Shown here: one piece after another, positions 36,935 to 46,614 of the stretch
Layout: every line of letters begins with the position of its first letter
How positions within the stretch are numbered: position 1 is the stretch's first letter
Assembly: GCA_013368445.1 (NCBI GenBank)
Contig: JAACJO010000005.1
Span: 2,232,001 to 2,296,000, forward strand
Length of the DNA: 64,000 bases
Source: Leucocoprinus leucothites
Lineage: Eukaryota; Basidiomycota; Agaricomycetes; Agaricales; Agaricaceae
Direction of reading: 5' to 3'
Notes under the pieces: model-generated
What the model was told of the DNA's origin: nothing
Database searches by the model: none
The model's input: only the letters and a program-made list of their open reading frames with translations
Translations under genes and position numbers: made by a program

Positions 36935-38051
36935 ATGTCTTCTTCGTGAGTCTTTTTCTGCTCAATATTTACGCGTCTTCTAACATTGTCCAAGGTTTAC
37001 TCCCTCAGATGCCATCGATATGTCCAGCGAAAAGACCTGGCCTTCCAGTCTAGGTTTGCATCAAAGCCTAAATCGTCCTTTCGCATCAGGTTAACTTAAC
37101 TTAGGTTTACTTGACTGGGATTCCACCAGTATTGTTTTCACCAAGCGTAGCTTGATTGAATTCCTCAAGAATGTCTTTCCAATTGTAGAAAATGTCAGCT
37201 CCATTGAACGTCGATTCTAGATACACAGGTACAACCGTCGATCCCAACTTCACAACCATCGCGAAGCTTCCGCGTACGCGCAAGTTTACCATCCTTGACT
37301 TAACCATGGCGCTGACCTGGAACTCTATAGGCTATGCGAAATTTGGCAAACTCAGTGCAGAGGCTCCTGACGCACCCTCGGCACAAGCAGCTGAGAACAC
37401 CACCGTTGAAGGTAATCTCGTTCGTTCACTTCTTGTGTCGTGTGTTTGACCGTGCATCAATCACCCCGCTCCATCAGCTTCAGGGGATGCTTTCAGACCC
37501 TCCAGGCGTGTCAGAACTGCACCTGGTGGTGGCCACACCAATATTTTCGGTTATGAAGAAGAAGAAGACGATGCTCTCGCTAGTGCCCCTCCTAAGCGCG
37601 CTGATGCTGATGTTAGTCGAACTTTAACCCAGACACCAATCATCTGAACCTCATCTGTCATTAAGGTACAGGCTCATGACGCCACTGAGAAAAAGGCAGT
37701 CGGATCTGTAGAAACACAGGCTTCTGAACACAAGCCTTCTAGGTGTGTTTCTCTACTTTCTCAAACTTGCCCATACTCAAACCTCGTGATAGACGTGTTC
37801 GTACCCACCCAGGTGGTAAGGACTCAATCGGCAGTCTCTGGGATGCCGACGATCCGGAAGAATTCAAACCCACACGAAGGTTTGTGCTTGTGTTTTGTCG
37901 GATCTTGAGGATGAACAACAACCTTTTTTTTTTTCAGAGTCAGAGAAGGCCCTGGAGGCCAGGATCACCTCACAGGGGTAGGTTCTCGTACATACCCATT
38001 CCCATTTCAAAGACCTTCACTTATCGAATACACATTTTTTAGTTTTGGTGA
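36935..38051 (+). CDS. Jupiter/HN1-like protein with three RVR-PGG repeats
   Basis: Small hydrophilic protein with a motif repeated three times: RRVRTAPGGGHTNIFG (about 37510), RRVRTHPGGKDSIGSLW (about 37795) and RRVREGPGGQDHLTGFW (about 37940, ends at TGA 38049-38051). Each repeat is interrupted by an intron inside its first Arg codon region. The motif resembles the PPGGxSS repeats of the animal Jupiter/HN1 proteins, which bind microtubules; that role is inference here. The 5' part is unresolved: a start exon MSSS plus FTPSDAIDMSSEKTWPSSL is well spliced, but between 37057 and 37340 several exon choices exist (one spliced frame ends early at 37219; another starts at ATG 37186-37192). A 66-codon antisense frame lies at 37107-37307. 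Confidence 0.6.
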
Positions 38052-38149
38052 GCTACTTTTTGTCAAGATATGTACGGAAATCCATGTGCTTTATGTATAC
38101 CACGGTTCCTCGATGATGTGTTGGCAATAGAAAAAAGTATGAATCAAGT

Positions 38150-38245
38150 TGGTAGCGGCGAGGTTCGAACTCGCGCGGACTCACGCCCACTGGGAATCAA
38201 GAATAACTTAAATCCAGCGCCTTAGACCAACTCGGCCACGCTACC
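38150..38245 (-). tRNA. tRNA-Leu (anticodon TAA) with an intron
   Basis: Read on the minus strand: acceptor GGTAGCG pairs with CGCTACC, D stem GCC/GGC with loop GAGTTGGTCTAA, anticodon stem CTGGA, loop TTTAAG with anticodon TAA, then an intron of about 11 bases after position 37 (ttattcttgat), anticodon stem CCCAG (one A-C mismatch at its top), a long variable arm (TGGGCGTGAGTCCGC), T stem GCGAG/CTCGC with loop TTCGAAC, and discriminator A. The long variable arm and TAA anticodon identify Leu. Box A and box B sequences are intact. Confidence 0.9.
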
Positions 38246-38705
38246 GTCTAAAGAGATCGCTCAATTTTGCATTTATATGTAGAAATGAATCACGACCGCT
38301 CTTGAGGAACCATGATCGGAAGCACAGCTTTTACTTCTAGGGATCAATGGGAAATGCGGGGTCATTAACGCATCGCCTTCTTGATTCCAACATTTCAGGG
38401 GCCGAGCGTAATCCGAAAACAATCAGATATGTCGGAGCAGACTGCCCTTTCCGTCGCATTCTGATTCTGGTTGTTGTGCAAGATAAAGGGCTGACGTCTT
38501 ATTTGTGAACCTAGATCTCCGATGCACAGCATTGCGTGCCATCCAACCCAGGTTATACGTCAAACCAGGCCCCCCAATCATAGGTCCTCTACATATGAGG
38601 GCTAAATAGATGCCACCAATGTAGTGGAATGATCCTTCCTACCCCCCTGTTATTGGCATTCTATCTTCCCCCCTCTACCTCCACCACCCATTCCCAACCC
38701 ATCCC
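38246..38705. other. Intergenic, no gene seen
   Basis: About 460 bases between the tRNA 5' end and the kinase-RasGEF start. Short runs of stop codons in all frames; pyrimidine-rich just before 38706 (ccccctctacctccaccaccc), a typical fungal leader. It must hold both the tRNA upstream sequence and the kinase-RasGEF promoter. Confidence 0.5.
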
Positions 38706-41700
38706 ATGGATGTCCAACCCGACGTGATCGCTGGCGCACCCGGCGTTGGGGCTGGACTCTCAATGTGTAGGTCTTTGAGCTTCCCGGTCATGATACCAGT
38801 ACTGATGTGGTTGAAGTGGCGAAAACATATGAGATGATGAAGAACGTCAAAGTCTATCGAGTGCGTTTCACAGAATATCCTCCTGTCTGGAACTAGCATT
38901 AACTCAGGCAGTAGAGACGTTGTGAAAACGTTTACCGTCAATGTATTGAACTGCGTGTAGCTTTGCAGGAGTCAGGGGAGGGCTTAGAAGGGACGCAGTC
39001 GAGCGCCATAATTGATGAGGTTGAAACGTACGTCCTCATAGTTGGTTCTCAGCGACGCTCGACTCATGGAGGGACAAGGCTCATCCGTCAGGTTGAATCG
39101 AAGGCCGCTGAATGGTCACAATACAACTACATGAAAAGCTTTCTACTGCAAGGCGAAATACAAGAAGGCCTTCAGGAACTAGACCGACGGATACGAACCA
39201 TTGGGCTCAAGTTCTCGGTGAGTTACGGCTGTGGCTGCGGATGTCAAGGAAATACTCAGAATGACTCATGGGCGTGATGAGCAGTTCAAGACTGGCTTGG
39301 ATACGGCGCGCCTCAGCAACGATATGCGTAACGCTCAGAAGAATGATCAAATGGAACTTCGCGATCTACTCGCTCGACTAGTCAAAGACGTCGAGGATAT
39401 CAAGAAAATCGTGACTTTGGAATCGCCCACTCACCCCGTTGTCGAAGAGGTCATGCAGAGTCTTCAGACAGTAAGCTACTTTGTCCTTTGGTTTAATGTC
39501 ACCCGATTAACGTACGTCTTCAGGAACTCAGAGCTCCTGACCTACAACCAGACCATGAGGAGGCATTCACGAAAGGGCTATGGATGCTGCACCAGAGAAC
39601 TCACAAACTGCCGCCACTTACTGATTGTGAGCATCAACTGTATCGTTATCATCTGGATGATACGCTAACGCAAGCCAGTGACCGGTCAAGTGCAAGTGAT
39701 TAGCAAACACCGCGTAGCTTCCGGGACTTACAACGACGTGTATATGGGACTGTGGCTCGGCAAGGAGAAAGTCGCTCTGCGTGTGCCCTGTCTCCCACCT
39801 GATAGCCATGGACTACATAAGGTAAGTTTTACGTCCACTTTTTCTTTCAAAAATTTGCTCTTTTACCTTAGTCCTTATCCAGCGATTTGAGAGAGACTTG
39901 ACGATTTGGAGGAACCTCTATCACCCCAACGTGGTTCCCTTGTATGGAATCTTCTATCAAGAAACTGATATATTTTCGGTAAAGATCGAGGCTATGCTCT
40001 CAAGTCTTCATTTAACTTAGCATGACTTCAGGTTTCGCCTTGGATGGACAATGGAACGGTCCTTAATTATCTCAATAGCAATTCGGATGTAGACCGCCTC
40101 CAGATCATCTATCAGGCCGCCACAGGTGCCCAGGCAGACAACCTCGCTATCCCATCCCCGTGCTAATTCATTATTAGGCCTCGAGTATCTACACAAGAAT
40201 GGCATTATTCACGGTGATTTGAGAGCTGTAGGCGCTCCTCTTCCTGTTCAAAGTCGAGTGTATTTTAACCAAAAACCCCAGGCCAACGTTCTCGTTGACA
40301 AAGATGGCGTAGCCCGCCTTTGTGATTTTGGGATGTCCAAAATGCTGGAAGATGTAAGTCGAACACCTCTGATTCCGAATTTGATGGTTAACGGTCTCCA
40401 CAAAGGTTGATAGTGGAAGGACTGCATCACCGGGTCGTAATCCTCGGTGGTGTGCCCCAGAATTGTTGGAAGAAAACCCGACTATTTCGAAATGCACGGA
40501 CATATGGTCCTTCGCCTTAACCTGCCTTGAGATATTGACCGGAGACCCACCCTTTGCCAACATCAAAAACGAGAAAGATATCTATAAGCTTTTGGGGCAA
40601 TGTAAACACCCCCAGCGGCCTCAGTCCCCACACATTTCGGATCCTGTATGGACATTGCTCAGGAGATGTTGGGAGAAGAGACCAGCTTCTCGACCAACTG
40701 TTTCAGTCATCAGGCAACAAATCTCTCAGATGCGTACCACTACGACGATTTCAAGGCCCAGCACTGGTGCGCTCGTTCACTCCCATCTTAATGAACTGGA
40801 GCTTAACCCTATTATTAGCTTCCTCGCTCACTACCCAGAGCGTTCGAAGACGCGCTTCTCTTCTTGGCTTTGGCCGGATACGCAAAAGACAGAGCTCGTC
40901 TTCGTCTAATAGTTCTATGTCTGGGAGAGCACAACTACAGGGGCCAGTTTTGGTCTCGGAGCCTGAGCCTATTGCCCACAGGCATTCCAGCGGCAGATCT
41001 CCCCAAGAGCCACCACGACTTGAGGTTCCACTAGAAGTGGATGATGAGTGGCAATTTGACATTGACTTGGCCGAACCCTCTGCCTCTGGCAGTAGCAGTG
41101 CTGGCGAACGAGTTGTCCCACCCTACCCCACGCCTTCGCCGGTAATTGTTGCAAGCCCTTTATCTGAGTATTTACCGAGGAGCGAGATCTCAGAGTCGTC
41201 AAGTCTCTATAGCTCTTCAGCACGAGCAGCTTGCACCGACTCGAAGATAATTATAAATCTGCTTCGCGATGGTACTGTTGCATCAGGTACACTTGAAGGG
41301 CTTGTGGAGAGGTTAATCAACGGTTTCGGTAAGATCTCAATCAGTTGGATATCCCTTGGCTGTCAATTTAATTGATCTTTTAGGTCTTCGTCGAGATGTG
41401 GAATTCAGGGACTTCCTGCTATCCAGTACTATTGACTTTGTGTCTGCAGAAGAGTTCTTTGGTCTCATCGAGCGGCGTTTCTACGAGGCTGATCGAGCGG
41501 CTGCTCCAAGTCCACAAGACCGTGTTGCAATCCAATACAAGTGTGTACAGTTTTTTTTGGCCCGATGTGTGAGACTTATTCTCCCCTACAGCATTCTCTC
41601 TGTCCTCTCATATTGGGTTTCGACGCCCCACCTATCCCTTGAGCCTCAGTTGATCTGGCAAATGAGGACTTTTTGCGGTAATGCAAAAAGTAAGATCAAC

Positions 41701-42793
41701 AGTGTGATTATGAAGGAAAAGGCCGATAAGATCATTACTGATCTCAATCAGAATGTCAGGTCACCATATCTTGAAACCATGAGCTCTACTGACAGGATTG
41801 TCATCACAGATTCGCTTGGCTTCTCTTCCTCCTATGACTTCAGGTCCTACTCTCCTACCTTCAGAACTACACCCGAATGATCTAGCCATCGGATTGACCT
41901 TGATGGAAAGTGACAAGTTCAAGCAGATATACCCTTCTGACTATCTGATGTACCTCAGAGGGCATCCTGGTACAAATGCTGTAGAGGTAGCAAAGAAGGT
42001 CAACCTGAAGATTGTCAAATGGGCCCAGAAATTCATGTTACATTTTGACGACGTGCTCAAGAGAGCAGATGTCATGACCTTTTTCTTGAACACAGCGAAA
42101 GTGAGGATTCTTTTTGGCTTTTGTTAACGATCGCATAATCTGACGTTAGGTTGACAGGAATGTATGCGGCTCCACAACTTTTCATCTGCGGTGGCAATAG
42201 CCACCGCATTCAACTCTCCACATATCGAGGGTCTCTATTACACCAAGGATCAGCTCGAACACTCCTCGAAACAGCTCCTTCGTCAATTGCTTGACTTGAT
42301 CAACAGCGATGTAAACCAGAACTATCGTGCAGAACTCCTCAGGGCGCATGCATCTGAGCAGTCCAATAGCTTCGTTCCATGGTTGGGTATGTCTAGATCA
42401 AGTAGCATCCGATGGCTACCTCTCCTCACTTCTGTTATTGTAGACGTTCATCTTACCGACCTCGAGAATCTCCTCACACAACATCCGGCGACACACGAAC
42501 GTGGCAATCACACTCTCATCAACTTTGAACGGTACACCCACTTCCGCAAATACCTCGAAGAGCACATCCCTCCTTCCCGGGTCGCCTATGCTGATCTTGA
42601 AAGGCATCGAAATGCAGGTCAGCTGGCATACGTCGAGTCCAGACTGAACAGTATCATTCTCAGTGATGAACTCGATGCCGAATTGGCATCGAGGGCCAGT
42701 GAGCTTAAACGCACTGAGCATCGCGACAGAAGCCACAGGACTATTGAGAGAGATAGGCTTGGGTTCAGAAAGCCATCAAGAAAGTCCTCATGA
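38706..42793 (+). CDS. Tyrosine-kinase-like kinase domain fused to RasGEF_N and RasGEF domains
   Basis: Predicted Ras-family guanine nucleotide exchange factor with a degenerate kinase domain. The N-terminal helical region (38706-39640) resembles the MLKL-type helical domain of fungal TKL kinases (AAEWSQYNYMKSFLLQGEIQEGL). The kinase domain is at 39690-40730: glycine loop VASGTYNDV, beta3 EKVALRV with Arg in place of the ATP-binding Lys (39780-39782), catalytic loop IIHGDLRAANVL (Asp and Asn kept, second Lys replaced by Arg), CDFGMS, and WCAPELLEEN. A 52-base intron (40767-40818) joins ISRPSTA in frame to a Ser-rich linker. RasGEF_N starts near 41245 (IIINLLRDGTVASGTLEGLV) and the catalytic RasGEF near 41880 (DLAIGLTLMESDKFKQI) to about 42600. 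The basic tail ends RKPSRKSS, TGA 42791-42793. The first intron (about 35 bases) is uncertain. Confidence 0.86.
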
Positions 42794-42986
42794 ACAACAG
42801 GCTACACTACTATTTTTCTATTTCTATTTTCTTTTGGAGCGTAGCTCTGCTTCTTCCTTTCTCCTACTTTTTTTATCATTTAATTTTTTTCTTCTTCGGG
42901 TTCACCGCGTGGACCCGAAATCGCTGATACCCTCATTGTTTTCATTTGACATCTAAGAATACCTTCCACGCTGATATCCATGTTCC

Positions 42987-43423
42987 ATGACATCTCTGCA
43001 TTCCCATGTATTTTCTCTCCCCAAGTCTACTGTCTCGTCAAACCCTATGCAAACCCTTATTCCCGGACTAATTTTGTTGACTACTGTATACGATGTCCCA
43101 CTCGAATGCAGGACTCGAGTCGTTTTCCTGGTGTCCAACGACTCTTTGCCAATCCTTTGTACAGTCATCCTAATTTTGATCCCTGAAAATGTACTTGCTA
43201 GTATGGACAATTTGTACGCTTAAAAAAGGCGTCTTCCGCCTTGAACCAAACCCCAGACAAGGTTATTATGCTTCTGCAATCTCGCCTGCCAACCTCCTTT
43301 AAGGAATTCAAGCTCGAGGAAGTCAAGCAGGAGAGCCCCCCGGCTCAGTCCCAGACTCGGACGACAATCCACCAAAGCGGGCTCGAGCTCAGGCTCTCTA
43401 TCGTCGTCTTTGGCTTTGTCTAA
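42987..43423 (+). CDS. Small unrecognised two-exon protein
   Basis: I do not recognise the family. Starting at ATG 42987, exon 1 encodes MTSLHSHVFSLPKSTVSSNP and MQTLIPGLILLTTVYDVPLE, ending CRTRVVFL. A 75-base GT-AG intron with a tcctaat branch-like site joins in phase 0 to YGQFVRLKKASSALNQTPDK, VIMLLQSRLPTSFKEFKLEE and onward to a stop at 43421-43423, about 122 residues. The joined frame looks coding (balanced composition, correct phase). After VKQES the last 28 codons look less natural; another frame from about 43350 (DSDDNPPKRARAQALYRRLW, ending SPIAVNC near 43497) looks better, so either an unseen splice or a one-base frameshift may be present. Lies in the tail region between the kinase-RasGEF and MET30 genes. 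Confidence 0.45.
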
Positions 43424-43499
43424 GGGTCCTAGAGAGTAATGAAAAGGTCGAGTGTATCGGGGCAATAAGCGATTCCCCAATAGCGGTGAATTGTTGAGC

Positions 43500-44077
43500 A
43501 CAGCAGACTCTTTTGGTGGCGTGTGTTGAAAGATGTGAACTTAAATCCACTATTTGGGCCCTTAGGGCCTGATACTGTATTTGGTTAAACCACCCCATCC
43601 TAGACCAGCAAACAGACTAAAATATATTCACCGAAAAGAAGCCGCGACAGGGTATAACTACCTAATCCTACAAATTACCAAAAGAGGGACGAAAACCAGA
43701 CAAGTACAACACAGGGTGTCTACACTAAACCATACAAGGGAAATCTAGAAAGCATAAGTGTGATGAAGAGGGAAGTGTATATATGCATGGATACAATAAG
43801 GAGGAATAGAACAAGTAAACAGGCAGACAGCAAAAGCGACCAAGAGTTATAAATGAGAGCAAGGCAACAAAGTGATCGGCAAGAAGAGATCTCATCCGAC
43901 CAACACTGTGGCGTATAGAGAAGTCCCAATCAGGGCCAATGATCGGTGGCTGTGAGGATGAATAAGCCCGAGTGTAGCCGTGATGATAGGAAGCGATAAA
44001 AGAGGGAGGAAACCCAACGCCGAAGTCGGAAGTGGCGAGGAATAATATAAAGAGCCAGTCAATCGTCTTGCTCAACG
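43500..44077. other. 3' region of MET30-like gene, no gene seen
   Basis: About 580 bases downstream of the MET30-like stop (minus strand). Purine-rich on the plus strand with scattered short open frames; no recognisable protein or RNA. Most likely the 3' UTR of the F-box gene. Confidence 0.45.
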
Positions 44078-46350
44078 TCAACCACTGAAGCTCCATATCC
44101 TGACATCGTTGTCATCGCTCCCCGAGACAATTTTATCCTCCCCGAGTGCGAGACAGCTCACAGCGGCTTGGTGGCCCACAAGTGTCGCCGTACTTTTGCC
44201 TTCTCTTGACCATACCTACTCAGTTTGTCAGTACATTAGAGAGAGAGAGAATGAGAGAAAAAACCGCATACCTTGATAGTACGATCATGACTGCCACTAA
44301 CCAACCTCAACTTATCGCTCGCAACAGCCCACACGCCCTCGATATGTCCAAAGAACGTGCGTACCACCTCACCAGTCTCTATATCCCACATCTTAACGGT
44401 GTTATCCAGACTCCCAGAGATCAACATCGGTTTCTTGCGTTTCTCAACCACGTTCCCATCCGGATCGAATGCTTGATCAAGGGACATTGATTTCGGCGCT
44501 GAGGAAACAGCAGAAGAAGCAGAGGCAATAGAGTCGCTTGATGCATTACGATGTTGCTGCTGCCGCAGTGAAGATGACGTTGCTTCGGCACCAGAGACGC
44601 CTGTCGACGAAGAAGCAGCCTGCATAGAAGCCAGCTCTTTCTCTCCCTCCGTCTCACAATCCTCATCCACCAGCAGCCGTATACTCTGCACCTGCCCAAC
44701 ATGACCAGTGAACTGTCTAACGCACGTCCGCTGCGTCAGGTCCCAGAGTCTGATGATACCATCATCCGAAGCCGAAAACAGCATCTTTCCCGGATCGATT
44801 TGCAGTGAACATGTTGATGATGACGACGAGGAACCGGTCACGGGCGTCCCATCCAGCAACGACGAGCCCAAAGACGACGAATCGCCACTCTTCGGATTTG
44901 AATCCCACAGCTGCACCGAGTTAACCCAATCCGAATGTCCTCTCAGCGTAAATGCCCCTCCCGTCCTCAAATTCCAGACTTTGACCGTCGTATCCACACT
45001 CCCAGACGCCAACACGTTTGAATCATAGTTCAAACACACCACACCTTCTGTATGACCCGACAACGTCCTAATGCACTTTCCCCCTCTCCAATCCCACACC
45101 TTGAGCGTGCTGTCCATACTCCCAGTGATAAGCTTGACCTCATCAAACTGTAGCGCTCTCACAGCTCTCGTGTGACCCCTCAAACAATGCAACTCTGTCC
45201 CCGTCTCCATATTCCATACCCTCACAGTACGATCATACGACCCAGTGATCAACACTGGGAACGCAGGATGCTGTAGCGTTTCTGAAAACTGCAAACACAT
45301 CACGCCATCGGTATGACCTTTGAGCGTTTTCACCGTATACCGCCCTCGTCTCCAATTTCGCTCAATAGTCATGCGCTCGCTATAAACGTCTTTCCAGGGC
45401 CTTGTTACAGAAAGGGGAATGGGATCGGAAGAATCGGCAGCGGTACAAAGAGAAGAGAAGGGTGCGATCAAGGAACAAGCGTTGTTCGAGGATGACCAGA
45501 CATCCTCGGATCTTTGACGCTTCAGGGGCGGTGTTAAGAGATCCGTTGAATGCTGGTCGAGTGGCCGCTTTAGGGATGCAGAACTCGTAGCTGAAATAAT
45601 GGCCGATGTCGATTCTGCAACGGAAGGCAATGGCGAGCGTGGCATCGCGAGTGCAGCAGCAGAGGGAGAACAAGGTGTAGGCGTGGGTGATGGCAGTCGT
45701 ACGACCCGTTTCTTTTCAAGGATAGGCAAGCCCCAACCACATTTGGTACATTTCTGACCAATGTGTTGTTCACAAATGCCTCGCCAAAGAATATCATCGT
45801 CTGCCAGGGTTCGCCACCGCCGAGATACCTGGGCAGCTCGGCAAAGAGAGGTGGCATCGAGGTACATGAGGATTTTGAGGGAAACTTCGCGAGGGAGGAC
45901 GGCAAAGGGGTCTATACGGATGAGGTGGGCGAGGAGTTCAGTGAGGAGAGACAGCTGGGAGAAACAACACATGGTGAGGAGGCCTTGCAGAATCAAGGCA
46001 CGCCGCGGATGTGACGATGACGAAAATGCCTGCCATATTGCGTTGACCTGTTCCCTCTCCTCTAGTGGTAGTGCATCTAGCGACTGCAACTTGGTCAGTA
46101 ATGGTCATATAAACTCAGCCTCACACACCTGCTGAAGCTTGACATTGGTACCCTCGTCTGCCATACGCTGATGGCGAACACAGAGCTTGCGCGGGGGTTG
46201 TTTCTGCGCGGGTGAAGGCGGACGAGAGTGCATGTTGGGCTGGGGGCTATCGGGTACATCCTCTGGGACGTGCATGTCATAAGCGCTTGGAGGAGCAAGG
46301 CGGGGGGCGGGAAGAGTATCGCAAACGTAAGAAGACTTGTTCTTTGACAT
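44078..46350 (-). CDS. MET30: F-box/WD40 protein, Met30/SconB type
   Basis: Substrate receptor of an SCF ubiquitin ligase controlling sulfur assimilation (Met4/CYS3-type activators) and the cell cycle. The N-terminal segment PRKLCVRHQRMADEGTNVKLQQ is typical of SconB. It continues after an intron with SLDALPLEEREQVNAIWQAF and LILQGLLTMCCFSQLSLL. The F-box reads FAVLPREVSLKILMYLDATSLCRAAQVSRRW, then CTKCGWGLPILEKKR. A Ser/Pro/Ala-rich linker (45450-45700) is followed by WD40 repeats (TLKGHTDGVMCLQF, CLRGHTRAVRALQF, TLSGHTEGVVCLNY, LRGHSDWVNSVQL, FTGHVGQVQSIRL, FFGHIEGVWAVAS). The last exon reads VWSREGKSTATLVGH and ends VRIWSFSG, stop 44078-44080. Only two introns, few for this window. A Ser-rich insertion lies between repeats (44470-44640). 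Confidence 0.92.
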
Positions 46351-46396
46351 GGCTGATGGCAGCTGGAATGCGGTGTATTCATGTTTATTCACATAC

Positions 46397-46411
46397 TTAT
46401 ATATATATATG
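46397..46411 (-). promoter_or_regulatory. TATA-like tract upstream of MET30-like gene
   Basis: A ta-repeat (ttatatatatatatg on the plus strand) lies about 50-60 bases upstream of the start codon at 46350. The position fits a core promoter element, but the tract could equally be a simple repeat in the leader. No other regulatory site could be supported. Confidence 0.3.
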
Positions 46412-46614
46412 TATTTGGCCTGATGTCGCCATCGCAGGTCATCCTCTCGCCAGCGGACGGATATCACAGCAATTTTGTATTTCCGTATCATCTTCAGACA
46501 TACATGTCGCGTCATTCAATTCAAGATATATAACAAGACCAAAAACGAAACCAGCGCAAAACACCGAGCCGCCACCGCCCGCCTCTCCTCGCTCGTGACG
46601 CTTTCTGCCGCAAT

